Below are positions 36,644 to 44,735 of a stretch of DNA of 64,000 nt, piece by piece (within the stretch, counting starts at the first letter, position 1; the number at the start of each line of letters is the position of its first letter). A program made the position numbers and the translations under genes. Source of the DNA: Lachnospiraceae bacterium (lineage in GTDB: Bacteria > Bacillota > Clostridia > Lachnospirales > Lachnospiraceae); assembly GCA_017936785.1 (NCBI GenBank), contig JAGBEV010000009.1, forward strand, positions 1-64,000, given 5' to 3'. The notes under the pieces are model-generated. The model saw only the letters and a list, made by a program, of their open reading frames with translations. It was not told where the DNA came from and searched no databases.

Positions 36644-37984
36644 TTGGGGGAAAAAGAACGGTTTCTGCTTGTACATCCTGAAATTTCACGTACGAAATAT
36701 AATTTTGCCGGAGTGATCGATAATGAGTCGCTGGAGCTGGAATATATCTATGCAATGCTGAAAAGGGAAGGATTAGAGCCGGACATCTGGGATGGGCAGG
36801 TAGAGACCATCAGTCTTGTAGAAAAGCTGAAAAGTTTTAGACCCGGGTATGTTTATGTATGCGGGCGGACAAGGCAGGAGAATTTTATGAAGGAATACTG
36901 CAGGGCGGCAAAGGAACTCTGCGGCAGCACCACCATGATTGGCGGGGTTCATGCCCAGCACAACTATACAAGGTTTTACGAGGATGATATTGACTATATC
37001 ATTACTACATTTGACATATATAAGATTTTGGATATCCTTCATGGAAAGCCTCTTACAGAGATTGAGGGTATATGCTTTAAAAAAGACGGTGTGTGGACCC
37101 ATAATGGGGCGCATGCTTTTGATATAGAGAAACTTCCGTTTCCTGACCGGACATATTTTTATGCCCATACTGACAGATACCGCTATCTGGAGCTTCTTCC
37201 CTGTGCCCATATCCGCACGGCATATTCCTGTCCCTATCACTGTAAATTCTGTTATCGCAACCGCTTAAACTGTGGCGTTTATTCTTCCCGGACCATGGAA
37301 TCGGTGGTGGAGGAGATCAAGGAAATTGCATGTGAGAATATTTTTATCATTGATGATGATTTTCTTATTGAGCGGGAGAGAGTATCCCAATTTGTGCGTT
37401 TGATCAGGGAAAATCACATTCATAAAAGGTATGTCTGTTACGGCAGGGCGGATTTTATATCAAAGAATCCGGAGCTTATGAAAGAACTGAAGGAAATCGG
37501 ATTTTATTATATCCTTGTGGGGCTTGAGGCTGTTCATGATAAATACCTTGTGGATTATCACAAGCTTTCTGATATGTCCTGCAATACTGCGGCAGTGAAA
37601 ATCCTCAATGAAGCCGGTATCAATATTATGGGCATGTTTATTGTGGATCTGGATTTTGTGCCTGGTGATTTTGCTGATCTATATAAGTGGATAAAGAAAC
37701 ATCAGCTGAAGCATACGGCAATTTCTATTTTTACACCGGAGATGTCATCTGAGCTTATGGAGCAGTACCGTCACAGGCTGGTCACAGAAAATCCGGAGGC
37801 GTGGGACTATCTTCATGTTGTTGCAAAACCCTCAAAGCTCAGTGTGAAAAGATATTATTTTCATTATCATGTTCTTGTGGCAAAATTGTTTATCAAGGGT
37901 TATAAAGAAGGAATCTATGATTTTTTGGATTATGGATATTTTATCGGATCCATTCTGAAAAATATGTTTCGATTTGGCGGTTAG
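36644..37984 (+). CDS. B12-binding-type radical SAM protein (TTG start)
   Basis: About 446 residues. The N-terminal part has the Rossmann-like layout of cobalamin-binding domains (LLVHPEISRTKYNF, YVYVCGRTRQENF, MIGGVHAQHNY), without the canonical D-x-H-x-x-G. The radical SAM domain has CPYHCKFC (C-x3-C-x2-C) and an ENIFIIDDDFLIE strand. TTG 36644 follows GGGAGG by seven bases and is preferred over a frame opening at 36590 that overlaps plsC. Such enzymes methylate or rearrange lipids, phosphonates and ring systems. Substrate unknown. Confidence 0.85.
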   Translation: MGEKERFLLVHPEISRTKYNFAGVIDNESLELEYIYAMLKREGLEPDIWDGQVETISLVEKLKSFRPGYVYVCGRTRQENFMKEYCRAAKELCGSTTMIGGVHAQHNYTRFYEDDIDYIITTFDIYKILDILHGKPLTEIEGICFKKDGVWTHNGAHAFDIEKLPFPDRTYFYAHTDRYRYLELLPCAHIRTAYSCPYHCKFCYRNRLNCGVYSSRTMESVVEEIKEIACENIFIIDDDFLIERERVSQFVRLIRENHIHKRYVCYGRADFISKNPELMKELKEIGFYYILVGLEAVHDKYLVDYHKLSDMSCNTAAVKILNEAGINIMGMFIVDLDFVPGDFADLYKWIKKHQLKHTAISIFTPEMSSELMEQYRHRLVTENPEAWDYLHVVAKPSKLSVKRYYFHYHVLVAKLFIKGYKEGIYDFLDYGYFIGSILKNMFRFGG

Positions 37985-38031
37985 GTCAAAGACCAAAGCT
38001 GCCCCAATGATGGAAAGCGGGTAAATGAGTT

Positions 38032-38703
38032 ATGACTGAAATTTATAAAAATCCTGTAAAGAAAATTATCCCCAGCAGGCTGGAAACGGGCTTTCAGCAG
38101 TTTCTTTACAAATATGTGGGAAAGTATATTCCCAAAACCATGACGCCCAATCAGGTTACGCTGATCGGAGCCCTGGGAGGTCTTTTTGCTGTGGTATCCA
38201 CTTTGCTTACCCGTATTTCCTGTTTATTCTTTTTGGGAACCATATTGGGTCTTGTGGTTCATCTTGTGGCGGATGACCTGGATGGATATGTGGCAAGAAG
38301 CAGAAATATGTCTTCTAAGGCAGGTGCATATTTTGATCTCATAACCGATGTGCTGTTTTCCACATTTCTTATGCTGGCGCTGGGATTTTCACCTTATGCC
38401 AATATGGAAGTCATGGCGTTTGCCATACCTGTTTACGGCATTGTAAATGTAACTGCCATGAATTACATCATATATTTCAATGAGTTTCTTTTTCCAAGGC
38501 TGGGCCCTATTGAAGCGCATATGACCTATGGGGTAGTGGCAATCCTAAGTATGATATTAAAATCAAAGCCTCTGTTTACCTTATGGGGATTTCCGGTTAT
38601 GATTGCGGATCTGATCATTTTCATTGGACTGATCCCCACATACTATGAAATGTTCCGGCTGCAGATACAGTTGTTTAGAAGACTGAAAGAAAAGAAAGAG
38701 TGA
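38032..38703 (+). CDS. CDP-alcohol phosphatidyltransferase family protein
   Basis: A 223-residue integral membrane protein with about five to six helices. The catalytic signature D-x2-D-G-x2-A-R-x8-G-x3-D-x3-D is intact (DLDGYVARS, then GAYFDLITD, near residues 83-107). The family transfers a phospho-alcohol from a CDP-linked donor to a lipid or alcohol. The CDP donor could come from the nucleotidyltransferase two genes downstream. It overlaps or abuts the next frame. Confidence 0.9.
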   Translation: MTEIYKNPVKKIIPSRLETGFQQFLYKYVGKYIPKTMTPNQVTLIGALGGLFAVVSTLLTRISCLFFLGTILGLVVHLVADDLDGYVARSRNMSSKAGAYFDLITDVLFSTFLMLALGFSPYANMEVMAFAIPVYGIVNVTAMNYIIYFNEFLFPRLGPIEAHMTYGVVAILSMILKSKPLFTLWGFPVMIADLIIFIGLIPTYYEMFRLQIQLFRRLKEKKE

Positions 38704-38759
38704 AAAAAATTGATATATATATTTTTCGCTTGGGCGAAGCGGAAGGAATGGTTATAAAA

Positions 38760-39401
38760 ATGAAGCATATCTATATTGTGCTCATAAAGGCGCATACGGG
38801 ATTGGGACGGTTTGCCAGAATGGTTACCGGCTATGACTACACCCATATTGCATTATGCCTTCAGAAGGAACTTATGGATTTCGTTACTTATTCACGGAAA
38901 CGGCATTTTATGCCGCTTTATGCTGGGTTTATGCACGAATACCGGGATTATTATGCCTTTGGAAAAAATAAGAATGTTAAGGTCAAGGTTTTCCGGTTGC
39001 CTGTTGAAGATCATTGCCATGAGCGCATTTTAGAGTTCATATCCCAATGCGAAAATGATGAGGAGCAGATGTTTAATCTGTTTTCCATGATGACCATGCC
39101 CCTGTTTCACGGATTCAGGATCTACAAGGCGCACAACTGCATGTCTTTTACTGCAAAGGTACTTAAATTATCAGGGACAGTGGAAATGGACAGACCTTAT
39201 TATAAATATTCCATAAAAGATATGGATGGTCTTTTGCATGAGTATACTGTTTTTCAGGGAAATCTTAAAAGAATGGAATCACCGGAATATGGAAAGTATA
39301 TGGAAAAGCCTTTGCTTTCAGAAGTGTTCAAGACGGGAGCCGATACCATATTTAGTCTTACTAAGCGGATGATATTGTATGGCAACAGAATAGAGGAATG
39401 A
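38760..39401 (+). CDS. papain-like (YiiX/NlpC-P60-type) cysteine hydrolase candidate
   Basis: About 213 residues starting KHIYIVLIKAHTGLGRFARM. A histidine follows a strand (YDYTHIALCL) and a cysteine opens a helix (AHNCMSFTAKVL), the circularly permuted His-Cys layout of YiiX/lecithin-retinol-acyltransferase-like enzymes. This group includes lipid amidases and acyltransferases. The frame opens at GTG 38700; in-frame ATGs at 38748 and 38760 are alternatives, and the conserved part begins at 38760. Function inferred weakly. Confidence 0.65.
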   Translation: MKHIYIVLIKAHTGLGRFARMVTGYDYTHIALCLQKELMDFVTYSRKRHFMPLYAGFMHEYRDYYAFGKNKNVKVKVFRLPVEDHCHERILEFISQCENDEEQMFNLFSMMTMPLFHGFRIYKAHNCMSFTAKVLKLSGTVEMDRPYYKYSIKDMDGLLHEYTVFQGNLKRMESPEYGKYMEKPLLSEVFKTGADTIFSLTKRMILYGNRIEE

Positions 39402-39417
39402 TGGAGAAAATGCAATA

Positions 39418-41187
39418 GTGAAAGCGTTGATTTTTAACTCAGGCATAGGAAGCAGAATGGGCAGGCTGACAGAAAATTGTCCCAAGTGTCTTTTAAAACT
39501 TGAAAACAATGAAAGTATCTTTGCCCGCCAGCTCAGAATCCTTTATGAATGCGGGATTACTGAAGTGATCGTCACTACCGGAAAATATGATCATGAGTTA
39601 ATGGAAGAGAGCAGAACACAGCCGGGTATGGATGTTATTTTTGTAAATAATCCTTTGTATGCTTCCACCAATTATATTTATTCCATGTATCTTGCGGGAA
39701 AATATCTGGACGATGATATTCTCATGCTTCATGGTGATCTGGTTTTTGACAAAGAGCTTGTGGCAGGAATCCTTTCTGACAGCAGACCTTCCCTTTGTCT
39801 TATAAACAGGCATATGAGCCAGCCGCCAAAGGATTTTAAAGGCAGGATAGTAAACGGGGATTTAAGGGAAGTTTCCGTCAATATTTTTGATGATAACTGT
39901 TATGGGCTTCAGCCTCTCTATAAACTTTCAAGGGAATGTGTGCAAAGCTGGCTTGATGAAGCGGGCAAATTGGTAAAGCAGGGCATCACGGATGTTTATG
40001 CAGAAAATGCATTAAATAATATTGCCCATAGACTTCATATCAAAGAGATGTCATATGAGGGATATTATATCAATGAGATCGATACTCCTGAGGATTATGA
40101 GCGGGTCAGCAGAGAGATTTCTATGGTTGATAAAGGCACATATTTTGGCATATATGCTTTAAAGATGCTTGTGAAGAAATATGGTGTAAAAAGACCCTTT
40201 GCCATTATGGGCAGGCATGTGAAAGGCAGTTTTGCAGATGATTTTCTGGGCACGCCGGATGTTGCAACAGGCAGGTATTTCGGCGTTGTGGAAAATCCAA
40301 ATGAGGAAAGCGTCAGGGATGCACAACAGGCATTTGAGGAATTTGGCGGAGATTGTCTGATCTCCATAGGCGGCGGAAGTGCCATTGATACTGCAAAGGC
40401 TGTTAAATATAATCTTTCCGGTCAGCCCCAATACAGCGGGCTTATTCATATTGCCGTTCCGACTACGGCAGGCTCAGGAAGTGAGGCAACCCGGTTTTCC
40501 GTCATATGTCGCCATGGGGCAAAGTGCTCCATTGATGATCCTTCACTTCTGCCTGAACATGCAGTTCTTGACAGCAGGCTCCTTTACAGCCTGGGAGAGC
40601 AGCAGCGTAAAGTGTCTCTTTTGGATGCCCTTTGTCACAGTGTGGAAAGTCTCATGTCCCGTCATTCTACCAATAAAAGCCGGGAGTATGCCCTATATGC
40701 CATGAAAACAATATTGGAAAAATATAAGGATTTTGCCGTTGGAGATTTATCTGTGTATGACGAGATACTTGGGGCATCCCATTATGCAGGAAGAGCCATA
40801 GATATATCAAAAACAACTGTCGGACACGCCCTGAGTTACACCCTTACATCGGATTACCAAATTCAGCATGGACAGGCTGTAGGAATGTGTCTGATCTATG
40901 TGCTCAGGTATGCAGAGGGCAGACAACACTACAGGGCGGAGCTCGAACCTTTGTACCGGGCAATGGAGTGTAAAGAAGGAGAAGGTATTGCAGACAGGCT
41001 TTTGGCTGTTTATCGTGATCTGAGCCCGGAGCATCCCTTTGACCTTTCCAATGCAGATCCTGACATGCTGGTAAAGAAAGTAAATGCAGACAGGCTGGGC
41101 AACTCGGTCCTTGCATTTGATAAAAAGGATCTGCGGGAAATATATGCAGATATCATAGCTTCTCCTGAGTGGATCAGATCAAAATGA
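39418..41187 (+). CDS. fusion of LicC/PntC-like nucleotidyltransferase and iron-containing alcohol dehydrogenase
   Basis: 589 residues. Residues 1-235 form a sugar-phosphate/choline-type nucleotidyltransferase: NSGIGSRMGRLTENCPKCL, STNYIYSMYLA and a closing EIDTPEDYERV like LicC. Residues about 240-589 form a group III (iron) alcohol dehydrogenase: ISIGGGSAIDTAKA, PTTAGSGSEATRFSV and the metal-binding histidines in LDALCHSVESL, VGHALSYTL and IQHGQAVGM. One chain could reduce an aldehyde phosphate or phosphonate and then make its CDP derivative for the phosphatidyltransferase. Phosphonoacetaldehyde reduction plus CMP transfer is one candidate, but no pepM or ppd gene is in the window. Confidence 0.85.
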   Translation: MKALIFNSGIGSRMGRLTENCPKCLLKLENNESIFARQLRILYECGITEVIVTTGKYDHELMEESRTQPGMDVIFVNNPLYASTNYIYSMYLAGKYLDDDILMLHGDLVFDKELVAGILSDSRPSLCLINRHMSQPPKDFKGRIVNGDLREVSVNIFDDNCYGLQPLYKLSRECVQSWLDEAGKLVKQGITDVYAENALNNIAHRLHIKEMSYEGYYINEIDTPEDYERVSREISMVDKGTYFGIYALKMLVKKYGVKRPFAIMGRHVKGSFADDFLGTPDVATGRYFGVVENPNEESVRDAQQAFEEFGGDCLISIGGGSAIDTAKAVKYNLSGQPQYSGLIHIAVPTTAGSGSEATRFSVICRHGAKCSIDDPSLLPEHAVLDSRLLYSLGEQQRKVSLLDALCHSVESLMSRHSTNKSREYALYAMKTILEKYKDFAVGDLSVYDEILGASHYAGRAIDISKTTVGHALSYTLTSDYQIQHGQAVGMCLIYVLRYAEGRQHYRAELEPLYRAMECKEGEGIADRLLAVYRDLSPEHPFDLSNADPDMLVKKVNADRLGNSVLAFDKKDLREIYADIIASPEWIRSK

Positions 41188-41234
41188 TATAAATGAATAT
41201 ATTTCATAATAGAACAGGAAGCTGTAAGGTTTCT

Positions 41235-41708
41235 TTATATCAGTTCAATGATACCTAAAGATGGTTCAAAATAAATAATATAATTCAGATATCTGGCACA
41301 GACACCGTATTTTTCCCGATAATAGGAAAGGGCGTCAGTTAGAAATTCTTCTGTGATATTTAAATACTCACATATTTCAGAAGCAGTACGGCAGCCATGG
41401 GAGAAGGAAGCCGTCAGTCCCTGCAAGCCGATCATTTTGTCATATGCCCATATTCTTGCCAGGCGTTCCTGCTTTCTGTTCAAAAAGACGGTCTGATCCA
41501 TAATGTCCCCGGCAGTAGTATGAAAGTGTCCTAATTCCTCTGCAAGGACACAGCCTTTTTCCACCTGGGTCATGTCTTTCTTTATGGCAATTCGTTTTCC
41601 TTTGATCCTGCCCTTATTGGCAAGGAGAGCTTTTTCTTTTGTCAGTAATCCTTCCTGATCGGATTCTGTCAATAACTGTTCATATGTCATAGTTATCACC
41701 GGTTTCAT
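41235..41708 (-). CDS. ImmA/IrrE-family metallopeptidase-like protein
   Basis: 157 residues with the motif LAEELGHFHTTAGDI at the metal-binding helix; the first zinc-binding His of the classical HExxH is Glu, a frequent phage variant. Proteins of this type pair with XRE repressors and remove them during induction of ICEs and prophages. It lies 30 bases after the repressor gene in the same minus-strand operon. The N terminus may start at the second Met (MTYEQLLTESDQEG). Confidence 0.82.
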   Translation of the reverse strand: MKPVITMTYEQLLTESDQEGLLTKEKALLANKGRIKGKRIAIKKDMTQVEKGCVLAEELGHFHTTAGDIMDQTVFLNRKQERLARIWAYDKMIGLQGLTASFSHGCRTASEICEYLNITEEFLTDALSYYREKYGVCARYLNYIIYFEPSLGIIELI

Positions 41709-41738
41709 TGTATAAAAATTTCTGTCCGAAAAAACGGA

Positions 41739-42230
41739 CTAGAAATTTTCATCATCCATGATCTGATCATCATGCGCCTGTGCTTCAGGGGTAGCAGACG
41801 GATCTGCATGTGCGGCATTGATAAAGATTTCCTTAGAGAAGTCTGACTTTGTATTTATAAGTTTATCCGGTGCAGCCAAAGCTGTAGGAGCGGTTGCTTC
41901 ACTTTGATGATTTCTTGCGTGTTCACGGTCAATGAGGATTCTGATGGTTTCCTTTCCATACTCATCCAGTTCCCGGTATTTTTCCAGATATTCATATTCT
42001 GATAAAGAAATGATGTTGTTTGTTTTAGACTTTACCATATCCTGAAAAAGATAATTGGCATCTACATCCAAAGCATCCAAGAGCCTGTATATAACAGGTT
42101 CTTTGGGATGGCTGGTTTCCTTTTCATAATTGGTGATGGCGGAACCTGTCACGCCGACTAATTTACCTAACTCAGTCTGGGTCAGTCCCAGATGTTCCCT
42201 GGCTTCTTTTATTCTGTATCCAATTCCCAT
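41739..42230 (-). CDS. XRE-family repressor of the tail cassette
   Basis: 163 residues with an N-terminal helix-turn-helix (IKEAREHLGLTQTELGKLVGVTGSAITNYE) and an unrecognised C-terminal extension. It is transcribed divergently from the SOS-controlled small gene and the tail operon, as a lysogeny-type repressor would be. GGAAAGG precedes the ATG. Confidence 0.88.
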   Translation of the reverse strand: MGIGYRIKEAREHLGLTQTELGKLVGVTGSAITNYEKETSHPKEPVIYRLLDALDVDANYLFQDMVKSKTNNIISLSEYEYLEKYRELDEYGKETIRILIDREHARNHQSEATAPTALAAPDKLINTKSDFSKEIFINAAHADPSATPEAQAHDDQIMDDENF

Positions 42231-42255
42231 AGCGTTTACCTTTCCTTTCCTATTT

Positions 42256-42284
42256 AATATAACTCATGTAATTTGAAATGTAAA
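42256..42284 (-). promoter_or_regulatory. repressor promoter
   Basis: On the minus strand TTTACA (42284-42279), 17 bp, TATATT (42261-42256), just upstream of the XRE gene. Confidence 0.65.
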
Positions 42285-42292
42285 CAAAAAAA

Positions 42293-42369
42293 CTCAAGAA
42301 AATTTATAAAATAATATTGACATATCAAGAAACGTGATGTACTATTACAAACAGATAAGAAAACTTGAG
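42293..42369 (+). promoter_or_regulatory. divergent control region with plus-strand promoter and repeated CTCAAG half-sites
   Basis: TTGACA (42317-42322), 17 bp, TACTAT (42340-42345) forms a plus-strand promoter. CTCAAG (42293-42298), ATCAAG (42324-42329) and CTTGAG (42364-42369) surround and overlap it and could be repressor half-sites. The arrangement resembles a lysogeny switch. Confidence 0.5.
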
Positions 42370-42446
42370 CAATAGAAAGCAGAGAAAATTCTGAAGCCCA
42401 TGGGCAGAGAGAGTTGGAAAAGTTTGGAAAGAAAAATAAAAAACTG

Positions 42447-42475
42447 TTGCAAAATGAAAAGAGTACAGTTATAAT
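42447..42475 (+). promoter_or_regulatory. SOS-regulated promoter
   Basis: TTGCAA (42447-42452), 17 bp, perfect TATAAT (42470-42475). Transcription would begin near 42482, just before the SOS box at 42488. Confidence 0.75.
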
Positions 42476-42487
42476 AAAATCAGAAAT

Positions 42488-42501
42488 CGAACAAGTGTTC
42501 G
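42488..42501. promoter_or_regulatory. LexA/DinR SOS box
   Basis: CGAACAAGTGTTCG: CGAAC-N4-GTTCG, a perfect match to the Gram-positive LexA operator. It lies directly downstream of a sigma-A promoter and 18 bases before the small gene. Confidence 0.85.
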
Positions 42502-42518
42502 AAAAGAGGACAGTAAAC

Positions 42519-42650
42519 ATGGAGGATAAAAAAGTATTGGAGGCTATCAAAAAGATAGTATTGTCTAATGGCAACAATGCAGAGGTTCGAAAGAAGCCTG
42601 ATGGGTCATTAGTTGTCTATGAAGTAAAAAAGCATATTGTCACATCATGA
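42519..42650 (+). CDS. 43-residue SOS-controlled protein, candidate inducer or activator
   Basis: Starts MEDKKVLEAIKKIVLSNG and ends VVYEVKKHIVTS: one amphipathic helix followed by a predicted beta hairpin. AGAGGA eight bases upstream fixes the ATG. The SOS box and terminator around it make it a single-gene LexA-controlled unit between the repressor and the tail operon. By position it could be an antirepressor, an activator or an antiterminator for the tail genes. No homology recognised. Confidence 0.7.
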   Translation: MEDKKVLEAIKKIVLSNGNNAEVRKKPDGSLVVYEVKKHIVTS

Positions 42651-42673
42651 ATGGGCATGGTGTAAGGACTATC

Positions 42674-42705
42674 GGAGTCGGTGTTTTGTCACTGGCTCCT
42701 TTTTT
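42674..42705 (+). terminator. intrinsic terminator between the SOS gene and the tail operon
   Basis: A 10-bp stem (42674-42683 with 42690-42699) with the loop TTTTGT, followed by six T residues. Transcription entering the tail operon from the SOS promoter must pass it, so antitermination or another promoter is required. Confidence 0.8.
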
Positions 42706-42713
42706 GTTTGGCG

Positions 42714-42751
42714 GAAATCCCATAAACCGGTATGAACCGTACAGGGGTTTC
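42714..42751 (+). other. structured leader element before the CCT tRNA
   Basis: GAAATCCC (42714-42721) pairs with GGGGTTTC (42744-42751), and inside it CGGT-ATGA-ACCG forms a small hairpin. It lies between the terminator and the tRNA-like gene. No convincing promoter was found in 42706-42763. Possible regulator-binding or processing structure. Confidence 0.45.
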
Positions 42752-42763
42752 AGCTTTCATTAC

Positions 42764-42834
42764 AGCGGATTAGTGTAAAGGAAGCACACGAGTCTCCTTA
42801 GCTTGTAGTCGGGGTTCAACTCCCCGGTCCGCAA
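42764..42834 (+). tRNA. tRNA with anticodon CCT, initiator-like acceptor end; proposed AGG initiator tRNA
   Basis: A 71-base cloverleaf: D-stem GTGT with GCAC, anticodon stem CGAGT with GCTTG, loop CTCCTTA giving CCT, variable TAGT, and T-arm CGGGG-TTCAACT-CCCCG. Position 1 is A and 72 is A, so they do not pair. Then come G2:C71, C3:G70 and G4:C69, and the 3' end reads GCAA, all as in bacterial tRNA-fMet formylation determinants. It lacks the three G-C pairs of the initiator anticodon stem and has U11:A24. A20, C35 and U36 fit ArgRS recognition. CCA is not encoded, as in the other tRNAs here. It reads AGG, the triplet found at four start sites in this operon. A plain phage tRNA-Arg remains the alternative. 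Confidence 0.7.
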
Positions 42835-42882
42835 TCCCTAGCTATGGAAAACAAAAAAGACGGAAAGGAGGAAAAATGTAAA

Positions 42883-43293
42883 ATGACTGTTTCACAAGCG
42901 ATCGTGACGTTGTTGTCCGGGAATGGAAAATTTGAAATTGATAAGGTTCATGCTTTGGACGGAGCCGATCAAAATGGATTAAGCAGAAAGCCGGAGAGAG
43001 AAGTCAAAAATCTCATCGATGGAACATATGAGATCACAGAACAGTACAGCTTTACAGCAAAGCAGAAGGTTTCGGCAGGAACTGAAAGAATGGAAACGGA
43101 TGCATGGCTGGAAGAGTTTATATACTGGGTGGATGATACATCTTATTACAATGATTTCCCTGAGCTTGGCAGCGGCAGAAACATTGTCAGTATGGAAATA
43201 GCAAAAGCATCATGTTCCATAGCAGCGGAAGATAATGAAACAACATATCAAATGTCATTATCTGTTACATATACAAGAGAAAGAGAGGATTAA
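42883..43293 (+). CDS. tail terminator / minor tail protein
   Basis: 136 residues beginning MTVSQAIVTLLSGNG, with DGTYEITEQYSFTAKQKV and a C-terminal YQMSLSVTYTRE. This matches the pattern of siphophage tail-completion proteins (called minor capsid in some databases) that cap the tube. AAAGGAGG lies 11 bases before ATG 42883. An ATG at 42844 has no ribosome site. First protein gene after the tRNA. Confidence 0.72.
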   Translation: MTVSQAIVTLLSGNGKFEIDKVHALDGADQNGLSRKPEREVKNLIDGTYEITEQYSFTAKQKVSAGTERMETDAWLEEFIYWVDDTSYYNDFPELGSGRNIVSMEIAKASCSIAAEDNETTYQMSLSVTYTRERED

Positions 43294-43295
43294 TC

Positions 43296-43775
43296 ATGGA
43301 AAGATTAAAAAAACACAAAACAATACCTTTTTTAAACACTTCCGACACAGCGGAAGCAGCTTATGCAAGAATCGGGAGGTCAACAGTTTTTGACCTGATC
43401 CTGAATGCAACTACAGAAACCAATGATTTTATTGAGGACGAAATGCCTACAGAGGATGTGAAGTATTACAGTCCGGAACTGTCTCAGGAATTACAGTGTA
43501 ATAAAGGCGATGAAGCTTTTGATTATCTGTATGAAATGTTCTTTAATCTGCCTACAGGAGAAGAAGTTAAGAAAAATATGCTCCTTGTGTTCGCAGGCAA
43601 TGAAGGCACGGATGAAGTGCCTAAGTATCGTGCATGGAATACCCAGTCCACACTGATTCTGGATCATTTTGATTCTGTAGCGGAAAAAATCTATTTTAAG
43701 TTCAAGATCTTCAGCATTGAACGGGGAACCTGTACTGTAACGGATAAAGTTCCCACATTTACAAAAACAGCTTAG
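43296..43775 (+). CDS. major tail tube protein
   Basis: 159 residues with the tail-tube pattern of siphophages: an N-terminal loop (KKHKTIPFLNT), a beta-rich core and VKYYSPELSQELQCNKGDEAFDYLY. It would polymerise into the non-contractile tube around the tape measure. No sheath gene follows, so the tail is flexible or non-contractile. Start ATG after GAGGA. Confidence 0.8.
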   Translation: MERLKKHKTIPFLNTSDTAEAAYARIGRSTVFDLILNATTETNDFIEDEMPTEDVKYYSPELSQELQCNKGDEAFDYLYEMFFNLPTGEEVKKNMLLVFAGNEGTDEVPKYRAWNTQSTLILDHFDSVAEKIYFKFKIFSIERGTCTVTDKVPTFTKTA

Positions 43776-43786
43776 GAGGAAAGAAA

Positions 43787-44191
43787 ATGCAGTATACAGC
43801 AATTATTAACAGCCGTTCTTATGATTTGCCCAAAAGAACTCTCAGGATCGCAGAGGAAATGGAAAACATTATCAAAAATGATGGAATGAAGGGCGTAAAG
43901 CTCAGAAACAAATTCCAGGCGGTACTGGATTTTATCAGAAAGACTCTGGGAGAAGAAAATACAAGAGAAATTTTGGGAACAGACAATCTTGATGAAATGG
44001 ATATGTCGGAACTGACGATTGCATTCAGAACTATTTTTGATGCATATAAAAAGCCTGTTAGTGATTACAATGCAGAGCAGGCAAGAATGTCGTTTGACAG
44101 TCTGCCTGTAGACAAGATTTCCAAGCTTTCCGAAGCATCTGCCAGAATCGCCAGTATGGCAGCAGAAGCAGAGGCAAAGAAGAACTTATGA
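43787..44191 (+). CDS. tail assembly chaperone (gpG-like)
   Basis: 134 helical residues (YDLPKRTLRIAEEMENIIKND; FQAVLDFIRKTLGEENT). By position between tube and tape measure, and overlapping the next frame by four bases, it corresponds to the first tail assembly chaperone. TAGGAGGAAAGAAA precedes ATG. Confidence 0.78.
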   Translation: MQYTAIINSRSYDLPKRTLRIAEEMENIIKNDGMKGVKLRNKFQAVLDFIRKTLGEENTREILGTDNLDEMDMSELTIAFRTIFDAYKKPVSDYNAEQARMSFDSLPVDKISKLSEASARIASMAAEAEAKKNL

Positions 44192-44730
44192 TGGATCTGA
44201 CAAAGGCGGCTTTACCTAATACCGTAGAGGTAGGCGGTAAAGCCTACTCCGTCTACACTGATTTCCGCCTGTGGATGAAGTTTGAAATCACTTTGTCCCA
44301 TATGAAAAGCGGAGATCATATAGAGGTTGGATATCTTTTTAAAAACGAGATGCCATTATTTTGCCCATTGGAGGAATTGACGGCATTCAGCAGACCTAAA
44401 GACCCGCTTCCAAGGGCTATGGGAAAAAGTGATGTGATAGTGCTGGATTATGAACTGGACGCAGATTTGATCTATGCAGCCTTTCTGGGGCAATATGGAA
44501 TTGATCTTTTGAAGGTGGAAGACATGCACTGGTATCAGTTTCTGGCACTTATAAAAGGGCTGAATGAGAGCACGAAACTTCGTGAGGTTATGGGATACCG
44601 ATGCTATGAAAGCAGAAATGATTCCAAAAGAAATCCTTATGAGGAGCTGAGGGCGATGTGGGAAATTGAAAGGATCTCACAGGAAGATGAGGCAGAGTTA
44701 ATGGAATTTAGCAAAATATTTGAGAGGTAA
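44188..44730 (+). CDS. Gp15-family tail assembly protein
   Basis: 180 residues beginning MDLTKAALPNTVEVGGKAYSV, typical of the bacteriophage Gp15 family found between chaperone G and the tape measure. It probably serves as the second chaperone (gpGT equivalent). It begins at an ATGATG that overlaps the upstream stop. Confidence 0.85.
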   Translation: MMDLTKAALPNTVEVGGKAYSVYTDFRLWMKFEITLSHMKSGDHIEVGYLFKNEMPLFCPLEELTAFSRPKDPLPRAMGKSDVIVLDYELDADLIYAAFLGQYGIDLLKVEDMHWYQFLALIKGLNESTKLREVMGYRCYESRNDSKRNPYEELRAMWEIERISQEDEAELMEFSKIFER

Positions 44731-44735
44731 GGATA

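Noticed and set aside
42764-42834. Reading the CCT tRNA as an ordinary phage tRNA-Arg
   Set aside because: Kept as the alternative. I give it less weight because of the unpaired A1/A72, the initiator-like 3' end and the four AGG starts in the same operon, but the anticodon stem is not initiator-like.
42844-42882. ATG 42844 as tail terminator start
   Set aside because: No ribosome site; ATG 42883 follows AAAGGAGG and matches the family N terminus.
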